A stretch of 7,282 nt of DNA from a bacterium (GTDB lineage: Bacteria; Pseudomonadota; Gammaproteobacteria; Burkholderiales; Methylophilaceae): positions 1 through 7,282 of the forward strand of contig DAIDAS010000397.1 in the NCBI GenBank assembly GCA_027310505.1, in the 5' to 3' direction. Of the stretch, positions 1 through 6,314 are shown in pieces. How positions within the stretch are numbered: the stretch's first letter is position 1; each line of letters starts with the position of its first letter. The position numbers and the translations under genes are program-made. Under the pieces are notes generated by a model. That model had not been told where the DNA came from. It saw only the letters and a list, made by a program, of their open reading frames with translations, and searched no databases.

Positions 1-205
1 GGTCGAAATTGAGCCGCTGCTTGAGCAGGGATGCAAATCCGCGAACCAGTTCCGGCCCCATCATGACCAGGGTGACGGCAGAGACCATCAGTACCGCAAA
101 CGTATTCAGCTCCCGCGATCGCGGGATATTTCCCTTTCGACGCGCCTCTTCCAGGCGTCGTCCTGTCGCCGGTTCGGTACGTTCGAGGTCGCTGTCTTCT
201 GCCAT
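1..205 (-). CDS. flhB: FlhB, flagellar type III export switch protein (N-terminal part, cut by window edge)
   Basis: FlhB sits in the inner membrane as part of the flagellar type III export gate. It switches substrate specificity from rod/hook to filament proteins after autocleavage of its C-terminal domain. Only the first 68 residues are in the window. They begin MAEDSDLERTEPATGRRLEE and continue with a KGNIPRSRELN stretch, matching the family's conserved amphipathic N-terminus (acidic start, T-E-P/A-T, RLEEAR.KG.IPRSREL). The first membrane segment follows (about residues 37-53, rich in V, L, M and A). The autocleavage motif NPTH lies beyond the edge. The ATG at 205-203 is the only start that gives the family N-terminus. 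The bases just before it hold no clear Shine-Dalgarno sequence. As the first gene after the receptor's terminator, it probably heads a flagellar operon running leftward. Identification is from family knowledge and is strong despite the short fragment. Confidence 0.93.
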   Translation of the reverse strand, partial: MAEDSDLERTEPATGRRLEEARRKGNIPRSRELNTFAVLMVSAVTLVMMGPELVRGFASLLKQRLNFD

Positions 206-216
206 GATGGCTAAGG

Positions 217-222
217 ATTATA
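217..222 (-). promoter_or_regulatory. Candidate -10 box (TATAAT) for flhB
   Basis: The minus strand reads GCGATATAATCC, with a perfect TATAAT. No TTGACA-like -35 box lies 16-18 bases upstream, where the terminator hairpin sits, and there is no TG extension. If used, transcription would start near 210, only about 5 bases before the flhB ATG, giving a nearly leaderless mRNA. That would fit the missing Shine-Dalgarno sequence. A promoter lacking a -35 box would need an activator, as flagellar class II promoters often do. This is inference from one hexamer. Confidence 0.3.
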
Positions 223-229
223 TCGCAAC

Positions 230-254
230 AAAAAACCCGCCATAGGCGGGTTTT
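230..254 (-). terminator. Intrinsic terminator after the TonB-dependent receptor gene
   Basis: On the minus strand a perfect 10-bp stem AAAACCCGCC / GGCGGGTTTT (245-254 with 232-241) encloses a 3-base loop TAT. The transcript then runs through six T (235-230). It begins 15 bases after the receptor's stop codon. The stem is symmetric, so it could also stop plus-strand transcripts, although no plus-strand gene reaches it. It separates the receptor transcript from flhB. Confidence 0.9.
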
Positions 255-269
255 AACGGGTGTTGCAGA

Positions 270-2504
270 TCAGAACTGATAGCTTGCGTTGATGCCCAGC
301 AGCCAGTTGCGATTTGTGCCGGATTCGTAAAACTGGCTGTTGCTGTCGTTGATCTTGATCGAACTGACGTAGTTACGATCGAAAATATTTTCGATGCGAA
401 CAAACTCCGCGATGCGCCATTTGGCAATGTTTTGAGCGAAACCTCCCCGCCAATTGACAATGGCGTATCCGGCTGCGTTTTCGCTGGTCTTGTCAGACAC
501 ATACACTTTGTCGACTGCGTGCGTTTCAAGTGCGGTTGAGAAGCCGGTCGGGGCATGTTTCCAACTGATTTCCGCATAGGCGGTCTGGCGATAGGTGCCA
601 GGGATCGCCTTGCCGCTTTTTACCCAGGTGCCTGAGCTTGCCCCGCAAGAAGTGGCATTGGATGCAATGGCACCAGAACAGAAGGGGTCGCTATACGACG
701 CATCCAGATAAGCGTAGGAAGCATAACCGGCAAAACCTCTGCCGAAATCGGAGTCGACCGACAACTCTACCCCATTACGCTCTGTGCTGCCGACGTTCTG
801 GTAAGTGGATCGACCAGACACGCTGCTGGCCACGACAATTTCATTGCTGGTGTCGGTTTTGAAGACGGCGATATTCGCGCGGGTATTTGCTCCGATGAAT
901 GTCTTGGCACCGATTTCGTAATTGGTGCTGGTGGCTGGCTGCAGGCCAAAGTTAAACGTGCCCGAGCCCGGTTTGTAGGCCATTTCGATCAGGGTGGGTG
1001 TTTCGAACCCCTTGCCGGCGTTGGCGTAGAGATTGATCATCGGCGTGAGTTTGAAGATGACCCCCGCTACCGGGGTGGTTTTCGTGAAGCTGACGTTGCC
1101 ACTGTCATTGCCGTTGGTCAGGTAATGGTCTTCGGATTTGATATGTACGTCGCTGTGACGGATCCCGGCGACCAAGTTCCAGCGCGAGTGCGGAGACCAT
1201 TCAGCCTGGGCGTATTGGTCAAAATTCCAGGCCTTGTCGTTTTCATCCCGGCGCAGGGTTCCCTTGACGCCGCAGATGATGCCTACTCCGCAGATAAGGC
1301 TGGCTCCGGGCAGGGCGATGAAGTTGTCATAGCCGGTGCGATGGTCTTCCATCGTATCGAAGTTTGTGCCTACCGAAAAACTGTAGGGGCCATTCGCCAG
1401 CGTCCCCTTGTGGGTGAAGCGGAAATCCAACCCGCTGAAATCGCGGTTGATTTGCGCCACGCCACCGGAGGTCTTGGAGGTCGACGCAATGATCTTTGGG
1501 TCGTTGATCCCTGTTCCAAGGGCGTTGGAGCCGATGGACTGGAATTGCAAATTGTCGCGCGTGCCGCCATATGCCATCAAACTCACGGTATTGTCGGCGT
1601 TGATGTCATGTTCCAGTTTTGCGCCGACCTGGGTGTGACTTCGTTCAACACGTGTGTTGAACGTGTTGGTGTTGGTGACAACCTGCTTGGGGTTCTGTTG
1701 CCATAATGCCTTGGTCAAACCTTGAGGATCCTGCGCCAACGGCTGGTCCAGATAAGTCGCGATCACGGTAAGACGCGTGTCTTGCCGCAGCTGAATGCCG
1801 AGCTTGGCGTTAAACAAATCGCGCCGCACCGCGCTGTGGTCGCGATAACCATCGCTTTCAAGATGCGAGTAGTTTGCTAGGTAATTGAATTCTCCCGAGG
1901 TTCCGCCAACTTTGACTGACTCACGGTTGGTGCCATAGCTGCCTGTCGTGAAGGCGCCGCTCACGGTAGGCTCTTTCGGGCCGTCTGTCGTGAAAATTTG
2001 GACTACGCCGCCTGACGAGTTGCCATAGAGGGCTGAGAACGGGCCGCGCATGACTTCGATGCTTTTCGCGGAGCCAAGATCAAAGGTTCCTGCCTGCCCT
2101 TGTCCATCCGGCATGGTGAGGGGGACCCCGTCTGCATAAAGGCGAATCCCTCTGATCCCGAACTGGGAGCGTGCGCCAAAGCCACGGCTGGAAATCTGGA
2201 CATCTTGTGCGGATTGTCCGCGGGATTGCGCAACGATGCCGGGAATACGTACCAGGCTCTCGGAAATGTTGGCCTGCAGCTGACCTTCCTGAATTTTCTC
2301 GGCATCGACCACGTCGATCGAAACCGGTAAATCGAAACTGTTATGCTCGACGCGGGTGGCTGTCACTACCACTGGGGAAACCAACAGCACATTGGCGGTT
2401 TCAACCTCTTCCGACGAGAGGGGCGCCGAGGGGTCGGCAGCGATTGCGGCTGAACTGATGAGGCAGCCGACAACGGCAAGGTACAGTTTTTTCTGCGGTA
2501 ACAT
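270..2504 (-). CDS. TonB-dependent outer-membrane receptor
   Basis: This is a 744-residue, energy-coupled outer-membrane transporter for a scarce metal chelate or similar ligand, powered by TonB-ExbBD. It has a signal peptide (K5-K6, hydrophobic 7-20, A-I-A at 20-22). A likely TonB box is S-P-V-V-V-T-A-T (43-50). The plug domain spans about 53-178, with conserved RIPGI (86-90), SSRGFGARSQFGIRG (105-119), LYADGVPLTMPDGQGQ (122-137), SIEVMRGPFSALYG (148-161) and GGVVQIFT (165-172). A beta barrel of usual length follows, with NLYANAGKGFETPTL (491-505), IENIFDRNY (704-712) and the terminal aromatic F744 needed for BAM assembly. Two cysteine pairs (405/411 and 609/620) fall in predicted loops. A good Shine-Dalgarno, AGGAGA (2516-2511), lies 6 bases before the ATG. 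The gene follows moeA after 108 bases with no visible terminator, and a strong terminator ends it. The family is certain; the substrate cannot be read from sequence. Iron-siderophore uptake is the default guess, and molybdate or a Mo chelate is suggested by position. Confidence 0.95.
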   Translation of the reverse strand: MLPQKKLYLAVVGCLISSAAIAADPSAPLSSEEVETANVLLVSPVVVTATRVEHNSFDLPVSIDVVDAEKIQEGQLQANISESLVRIPGIVAQSRGQSAQDVQISSRGFGARSQFGIRGIRLYADGVPLTMPDGQGQAGTFDLGSAKSIEVMRGPFSALYGNSSGGVVQIFTTDGPKEPTVSGAFTTGSYGTNRESVKVGGTSGEFNYLANYSHLESDGYRDHSAVRRDLFNAKLGIQLRQDTRLTVIATYLDQPLAQDPQGLTKALWQQNPKQVVTNTNTFNTRVERSHTQVGAKLEHDINADNTVSLMAYGGTRDNLQFQSIGSNALGTGINDPKIIASTSKTSGGVAQINRDFSGLDFRFTHKGTLANGPYSFSVGTNFDTMEDHRTGYDNFIALPGASLICGVGIICGVKGTLRRDENDKAWNFDQYAQAEWSPHSRWNLVAGIRHSDVHIKSEDHYLTNGNDSGNVSFTKTTPVAGVIFKLTPMINLYANAGKGFETPTLIEMAYKPGSGTFNFGLQPATSTNYEIGAKTFIGANTRANIAVFKTDTSNEIVVASSVSGRSTYQNVGSTERNGVELSVDSDFGRGFAGYASYAYLDASYSDPFCSGAIASNATSCGASSGTWVKSGKAIPGTYRQTAYAEISWKHAPTGFSTALETHAVDKVYVSDKTSENAAGYAIVNWRGGFAQNIAKWRIAEFVRIENIFDRNYVSSIKINDSNSQFYESGTNRNWLLGINASYQF
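1642..1663. repeat. 22-bp near-perfect palindrome inside the receptor gene
   Basis: Ten-base arms CGTTCAACAC (1642-1651) and GTGTTGAACG (1654-1663) are exact inverted copies separated by GT. They encode residues around 281-288 (T-F-N-T-R-V-E-R) of the receptor. Short GTGTTG units continue to about 1675. The arms could pair in mRNA or be a binding site for a dimeric protein, but coding constraint or chance is equally possible. Confidence 0.6.
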
Positions 2505-2612
2505 CGGAAATCTCCTGAAACGTGTGGCTTATGATGCCAGAGTATTTTTTTGAAGCGCGAAACTCTACCAGAAATTCAGTAACTCACCCTCAGGATTCTC
2601 ATGAATTGCAGG

Positions 2613-3884
2613 CTATACGATGCCTTCCAGCAGCTGCACCTGTACCGTCTCACCAGCAGGGAGGTTGCCGCAGCTCTCCGGCATGACAATAAAACAGTTC
2701 GCTTCACTCATGGAACGCAGCACGCCGGAGCCCTGGTTGCCGATGGGGCGCACTTTCCATGCGCCATCCTGATCCAGAAACAGCGTGCCACGCTGGAACT
2801 CTGTTCTGCCCGGGGCTTTTTTCAAGGGGGCCACGCAAATGGCGGGTAGTAGCGGTGCTGGGACGGGGTTGGGCTGGCCCATCAGTACCAGCATGGCTTC
2901 GCGTACGAACTGGTAGAAGGTGACCATCACCGCCACCGGATTGCCGGGCAGTCCGAAATAGTGCGCCTTTCCGATCTTGCCATAGGCTAGCGGTCGTCCC
3001 GGCTTCATGGCGATTTTCCAGAAAACGACCTGGCCTAGCTGGTTGAGTAGTTGCTTCATGTAGTCGGCCTCACCCACCGAAACGCCGCCGCTGGTGAGAA
3101 TCACGTCGACGCTGGCGGCAGCTTCGTTCAGCGCGTTTTCCAGCAGTCTCGGGTCGTCACGCACCACGCCCATGTCGATCATTTCCACGCCCAGTCGGGT
3201 GAGCATGCCGTAAAGGGTGTAGCGGTTGCTGTCGTAGACCTGGCCTTCTGCCAGTGGCTGGCCGATGCTGGCGAGTTCGTCGCCGGTAGAAAAGAATGCG
3301 ACGCGCAGGCGACGATAGACTTTGACGTCGCCAATCCCGAGCGAGGCGATCAGTCCGAGATCGGCCGGACGTACCAGATGACCTGCGGGGAAGACGGCCT
3401 GGCCCTGCTTAAGGTCTTCGCCCGCGTAGCGCAGGTTCTGCCCGCGCTTGACGCCTTCGCCGAAAGTGATGGTTTGTCCCTCGGCCTGCACGTGTTCCTG
3501 GATGACCACAGTGTCGCAGCCAACCGGTATCACCGCGCCGGTCATGATGCGCACGCATTCCCCTCGGCCGACCTTGCCTGCATAGGCTTTCCCGGCAAAG
3601 GCCGTGCCGGCGATATGCAGCGTGGTCGGGCCCGAAGGCTGGAGATCGTCTGCATTGAGTGCGTAGCCATCCATGGCGGAGTTGTCGTGGTTGGGCACGT
3701 TGTGTGGAGAGAGAATATCTTCCGCCAGCACGCGGCCCAGAGCGTTGCGCAGAGGCAGGCATTCTTTTGACTGCACGGGGCTGAGGTAGTCGCGGATGTA
3801 TTTACGCGCTTTTTCCACGGACATGGAGTTGGGGTCGTAATCGTCGGCGCAACTGGCGGCACGGATGAAGTCTGTTGTGGTCAT
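2613..3884 (-). CDS. moeA: MoeA, molybdopterin molybdotransferase
   Basis: MoeA inserts molybdate into adenylylated molybdopterin to form Moco in the cytoplasm. With the chosen start the protein has 423 residues, normal for the family. Visible motifs are DNSAMDGYA (67-75), MTGAVIP (114-120) and GEDL (155-158). In the MoCF-binding domain are STGDEL (199-204), DSNRY (218-222), TSGGVSVGEADY (264-275) and GLPGNPVAVM (311-320). D72, D202 and D274 correspond to conserved active-site acids of the family. An in-frame ATG 10 codons upstream (3914) would give 433 residues. I prefer 3884 because it has an AGGGAA Shine-Dalgarno 6 bases away and overlaps the mobB stop as ATGA, whereas 3914 has no ribosome site. 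The gene sits at the end of the moaA-mobA-mobB run, consistent with translational coupling to mobB. Confidence 0.95.
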   Translation of the reverse strand: MTTTDFIRAASCADDYDPNSMSVEKARKYIRDYLSPVQSKECLPLRNALGRVLAEDILSPHNVPNHDNSAMDGYALNADDLQPSGPTTLHIAGTAFAGKAYAGKVGRGECVRIMTGAVIPVGCDTVVIQEHVQAEGQTITFGEGVKRGQNLRYAGEDLKQGQAVFPAGHLVRPADLGLIASLGIGDVKVYRRLRVAFFSTGDELASIGQPLAEGQVYDSNRYTLYGMLTRLGVEMIDMGVVRDDPRLLENALNEAAASVDVILTSGGVSVGEADYMKQLLNQLGQVVFWKIAMKPGRPLAYGKIGKAHYFGLPGNPVAVMVTFYQFVREAMLVLMGQPNPVPAPLLPAICVAPLKKAPGRTEFQRGTLFLDQDGAWKVRPIGNQGSGVLRSMSEANCFIVMPESCGNLPAGETVQVQLLEGIV

Positions 3885-4438
3885 GGGCGATTCCCTGATT
3901 GGTTTTTCAGCCATTGCAGCACGAACTCGGCGATGGCAATGGGGTCGTTGAGATCCAGCACGGGCAGGCTGGTGGGCACGGCGCCATCCGCGGCTACGGC
4001 GATGATATGAGGGTCAGTGGCCGCCAGTAGCGGCCTGTCAAGTGACGGGCGATAGATCTCGATCTTGGGAATGGCTTCCTGTTTGAAGCCTTCCACCAGG
4101 ATGATGTCTGCCAGCGAGGGGTCGATGTGGGTCAGCAACTCGGCCAGGTCGGCCTCGGTGCGCTGGGGTTCGATATGCGAGAGTTCGGTCATCAGCGCCC
4201 AGCGCTTGCTCGAGCCCAGCAGCATTTGAACCGCGCCGGCCTCCCGGAGGCGATAACTGTCCTTGCCGGGATGGTCAATGTCGAAGGCGTGGTGCGCGTG
4301 CTTGATGACCGAAATGCGCAGGCCGTGCAGCTTCAGTACCGGAATCACGCTGGTAAGCAGCGTGGTTTTGCCGGTGTTGCTGCCCCAGGCGCAGAAACCC
4401 AGCAAAGGGGGCGGGCCCGCGATCAGTTCTCCAGGCAT
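3881..4438 (-). CDS. mobB: MobB, molybdopterin-guanine dinucleotide biosynthesis GTPase/adapter
   Basis: MobB is a small P-loop GTP-binding protein that associates with MobA and aids bis-MGD formation. It is not strictly essential in E. coli. The protein has 185 residues, slightly longer than the roughly 170 typical. The Walker A loop GSNTGKTT is at 19-26. The MobB-specific VIKHAHHAFDIDHPGKDSYR is at 44-63, followed by REAGA (65-69). The ILVEGFK strand (113-119) precedes the conserved PKIEIYR (124-130). A short proline-rich lead (PGELIAGPPP) precedes the first strand. The start overlaps the end of mobA by 16 bases, and the stop overlaps the moeA start as ATGA. The Shine-Dalgarno is weak (GGAA, 6 bases before the ATG), so translation is probably coupled to mobA. 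Confidence 0.94.
   Translation of the reverse strand: MPGELIAGPPPLLGFCAWGSNTGKTTLLTSVIPVLKLHGLRISVIKHAHHAFDIDHPGKDSYRLREAGAVQMLLGSSKRWALMTELSHIEPQRTEADLAELLTHIDPSLADIILVEGFKQEAIPKIEIYRPSLDRPLLAATDPHIIAVAADGAVPTSLPVLDLNDPIAIAEFVLQWLKNQSGNRP
3891..3896 (-). promoter_or_regulatory. Ribosome binding site that sets the moeA start
   Basis: The minus strand reads AGGGAA, 6 bases before the ATG at 3884-3882, inside the end of mobB. The competing upstream ATG at 3914 is preceded by GTGCTGCA, with no purine-rich site. This favours the 423-residue form of MoeA. Confidence 0.6.
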
Positions 4439-4995
4439 GCGAGTTCCGTGGGTGTATTGATATTGGCAAATGCCTCGGCCTCATCATCGAACGAAACTTC
4501 GATGGTGTTGAGGTCGGCATACCAGAGATCGACTTTGCGTCCGCCGCTTTCCAGAAAGCGGGTCAGGTGCGGCAGCAACGATGTCCGGCACAGACAGAAT
4601 ACGGGGTGCGGCTGGTCACCGGTCCTGGCAACCGCGACATCGACCTCTTGTTGTTGCCAGGCTGTCAGCAGGCGATTTACCAGATCCATGGGCAGAAAGG
4701 GAGTGTCGCATGGGGCTGTGACTACAAGCGCGTGCTTTGCGCTCGCCATGCCGCAATGCAGCCCGGCCAGCGGACCGGCGAAGTCGGTAATGGCATCGGA
4801 AATAACGGGGTGGCCGAGTTGGCCGTAGATATCGATCTCGCGGTTGGCGTTGACCAGGATTTCGTCAACCTGCGGTTTCAGCCGCTCCAGTACATGCGCC
4901 ACCAGGGGCTTGCCGTGAAAAGGGACCAGCCCCTTGTCCACGCCGCCCATGCGGCGGCCCATGCCGCCGGCGAGGATGATGCCCGTGATTTTCAT
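4423..4995 (-). CDS. mobA: MobA, molybdenum cofactor guanylyltransferase
   Basis: MobA transfers GMP from GTP to Mo-molybdopterin, giving the MGD cofactor used by DMSO-reductase-family enzymes such as Nap/Nar nitrate reductases and formate dehydrogenases. The 190 residues match the family length. The nucleotide-binding signature LAGGMGRRMGGVDKGL is at 8-23. GKPLVAHVLERL (28-39), VISDAITDFAGPLAGL (64-79) and the metal-binding region APCDTPFLP (94-102) follow. The ATG has a CAGGGT ribosome site about 8 bases upstream and overlaps the stop of the 47-codon frame before it as ATGA. The presence of MobA implies that the cell makes at least one bis-MGD enzyme, none of which is in this window. Confidence 0.96.
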   Translation of the reverse strand: MKITGIILAGGMGRRMGGVDKGLVPFHGKPLVAHVLERLKPQVDEILVNANREIDIYGQLGHPVISDAITDFAGPLAGLHCGMASAKHALVVTAPCDTPFLPMDLVNRLLTAWQQQEVDVAVARTGDQPHPVFCLCRTSLLPHLTRFLESGGRKVDLWYADLNTIEVSFDDEAEAFANINTPTELACLEN

Positions 4996-5135
4996 GCAAT
5001 AGACCCTGAGGCCGCGTGGTTGAAATGCCTGAAGGCGAACAGCGTTTGCGCGCGACGGCTTATGGCGGGTTCGACTTTTTGCGCGAACTCTCTGTCAACG
5101 GTGAGTCGGCTGATGCGGGAAACCTCAGAGCGCAT
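4992..5135 (-). CDS. Small ORF (47 residues) coupled between moaA and mobA, unknown function
   Basis: An open frame fills the whole moaA-mobA gap. Its ATG (5135-5133) lies one base after the moaA stop (TGACATG), and its TGA (4994-4992) overlaps the mobA ATG as ATGA. A G-rich stretch (5145-5141) ending 5 bases before the ATG could serve as ribosome site. The product starts MRSEVSRISRLTVDREFAQK, continues through a basic, helix-prone segment (about 16-34, with E, K, R and A) and ends RHFNHAASGSIA. It is basic and soluble-looking, without cysteines, a signal peptide or a membrane segment. Wobble positions favour G or C, like the neighbours. I do not recognise the family. Against it: 47 open codons in GC-rich DNA can arise by chance, so the perfect fit between neighbours is the main support. 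Confidence 0.5.
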   Translation of the reverse strand: MRSEVSRISRLTVDREFAQKVEPAISRRAQTLFAFRHFNHAASGSIA

Positions 5136-5136
5136 G

Positions 5137-6147
5137 TCAGCCCCCGGTCATCGACATGAATCTCACTACAGCCGGTTCTGCGCGCCGCAGGTCGAAATCA
5201 TGCCCTTTGGGTTTGATGCCCATGGCATTCAGGATGGCCGCGCGCAACGGCGCATCGTCGTCCGGGTGGTTGCGCAGCAGCGGCATCAGGTCGACCATGT
5301 CCTCCTGCCCAAGGCAGAGGTACAGTTCTCCCTTGCAGGTGATGCGCACGCGGTTGCAAGCCTCGCAGAAATTATGGCTGTGCGGGGAGATGAAACCAAC
5401 GCGCGTTTCCGTACCCGGTATGCGCCAGTAGCGTGCCGGCCCGCCGGTGGTTTCGGTGCTGCTGACCAGCGTGTAGCGTTGTTGCAATTGTTGCAGGGTT
5501 TCATCGTTGCTGACGCAGCTTGAGCCGCGGCTGTGGTTGACTTCGCCCAGCGGCATTTCTTCAATGAAGGCAATGTCGAGCTGCTTGTCGATGGCGAATT
5601 GCACCAGCGCCGGCGCCTCGTCGTCGTTGATGCCGCGCATCAGGACGCAATTCAGTTTGGTGTGCTGGAACCCTGCCGCACGCGCAGCTTCAATGCCGCG
5701 CAGCACCTTGGTCAGGTCGCCCACGCGTGTAATCTTGCGAAAACGTTCGGCATCGAGGCTATCCAGGCTGATATTGATCCGGTGCACGCCGGCGGCCTTG
5801 AGTTGTGTCGCGTACTGATCCAGTTGAGATCCATTGGTGGTCAGTACCTGTTCGCGTAGCCCCGGGAGCGTGCCGATTTGCTCGAACAGCCACAGCGCAT
5901 TCTTGCGCACCAGCGGTTCGCCGCCCGTGATACGGACTTTCTGTACCCCCATGCTGACGAATACACGCACCAGCCTGGCGCATTCTTCCAGCGAGAGCAC
6001 TTCTTCCCGCGGCAGAAAGGTCATGTCCTCGCCCATGCAATACACACAGCGGAAGTCGCAGCGGTCGGTAATGGATAGGCGGATGTAATCCACCCTGCGT
6101 CCGAAGCGGTCAATCAATGCGGTGGAGTTGCTGGCTGTCATGCCCAT
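5137..6147 (-). CDS. moaA: MoaA, GTP 3',8-cyclase (radical SAM)
   Basis: MoaA catalyses the first step of Moco synthesis: radical conversion of GTP to 3',8-cyclo-7,8-dihydro-GTP, which MoaC turns into cPMP. The 336 residues match the family. The radical SAM cluster motif CDFRCVYC supplies C30, C34 and C37. RITGGEPLVRK (72-82) binds SAM. TTNGS (103-107) and INISLDSL (124-131) follow. The C-terminal second [4Fe-4S] site uses C261, C264 and C278 (C-x2-C-x13-C). The protein ends in MSMTGG, with the terminal GG pair the family needs for activity. The first ATG (6147) is used here, and another lies two codons in (6141). Neither has a strong ribosome site. It is the first gene of the Moco run, behind a promoter at 6195-6223. 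Confidence 0.97.
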   Translation of the reverse strand: MGMTASNSTALIDRFGRRVDYIRLSITDRCDFRCVYCMGEDMTFLPREEVLSLEECARLVRVFVSMGVQKVRITGGEPLVRKNALWLFEQIGTLPGLREQVLTTNGSQLDQYATQLKAAGVHRINISLDSLDAERFRKITRVGDLTKVLRGIEAARAAGFQHTKLNCVLMRGINDDEAPALVQFAIDKQLDIAFIEEMPLGEVNHSRGSSCVSNDETLQQLQQRYTLVSSTETTGGPARYWRIPGTETRVGFISPHSHNFCEACNRVRITCKGELYLCLGQEDMVDLMPLLRNHPDDDAPLRAAILNAMGIKPKGHDFDLRRAEPAVVRFMSMTGG

Positions 6148-6194
6148 GGGAGCGTGTGCCCTAGAGAGCGGCGTAATATGCGATTAGATATGAC

Positions 6195-6223
6195 ATTTTA
6201 TGGCTTTCCCGGGTTCCAGACAA
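6195..6223 (-). promoter_or_regulatory. Putative sigma70 promoter for the moaA operon
   Basis: The minus strand shows TTGTCT (6223-6218, four of six to TTGACA), a 17-base spacer, then TAAAAT (6200-6195, five of six to TATAAT). The expected start is near 6188, giving a leader of about 41 bases before the moaA ATG at 6147. It lies in the only sizeable gap upstream of the cluster. No experimental support is available. Confidence 0.5.
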
Positions 6224-6289
6224 CGCTATACCCGACTATTTTTATCGGGATTTCTGCCGTTGCGGGAGTTTGCTCCGAAAACAGCATCT

Positions 6290-6309
6290 CCACGTACTTT
6301 TGAACGTGG
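6290..6309 (-). repeat. Inverted repeat after the glycosyltransferase gene, possible weak terminator
   Basis: CCACGT and ACGTGG form a 6-bp stem with an 8-base loop, starting 5 bases past the glycosyltransferase stop. The sequence after it on the minus strand (AGATGCTGTTTTC) has only a late, short T run. It is a poor intrinsic terminator, and read-through toward moaA is possible. Confidence 0.3.
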
Positions 6310-6314
6310 GGAAA

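Noticed and set aside
213..237. Possible sigma54 promoter for flhB (GG then TTGC with correct spacing on the minus strand)
   Set aside because: Only the GG and TTGC cores match. The -24 element is otherwise wrong and lies within the terminator stem.
1125..1706. 193-residue open frame on the plus strand opposite the receptor gene
   Set aside because: It is antisense to conserved barrel sequence and has no ribosome site or recognisable motif.
2463..2504. Lipobox-like V-V-G-C within the receptor signal sequence
   Set aside because: TonB-dependent receptors are not lipoproteins, and a standard signal peptidase I site (A-I-A) follows at residues 20-22.
2505..2612. Fur-box-like or promoter sequences before the receptor gene (ATTCATGAGAAT; various weak -10 boxes)
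   Set aside because: The inverted repeat is only 4 bases per arm and does not fit the Fur consensus. No -35/-10 pair with proper spacing scored better than about half matches.
3051..3770. 239-residue open frame on the plus strand opposite moeA
   Set aside because: It is a shadow of moeA; the translation is low in complexity with many H, A, V and G and shows no family motif.
4567..5523. 318-residue open frame on the plus strand across mobA, the small ORF and moaA
   Set aside because: It is antisense to two unmistakable enzymes, has no recognisable domain, and long antisense frames are expected opposite GC-rich codons.
6231..6249. Hairpin CCCGA/TCGGG with a 9-base T/A-rich loop upstream of moaA
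   Set aside because: The stem has five pairs with a large loop and no T run after it on either strand, so it is not a credible terminator or riboswitch.
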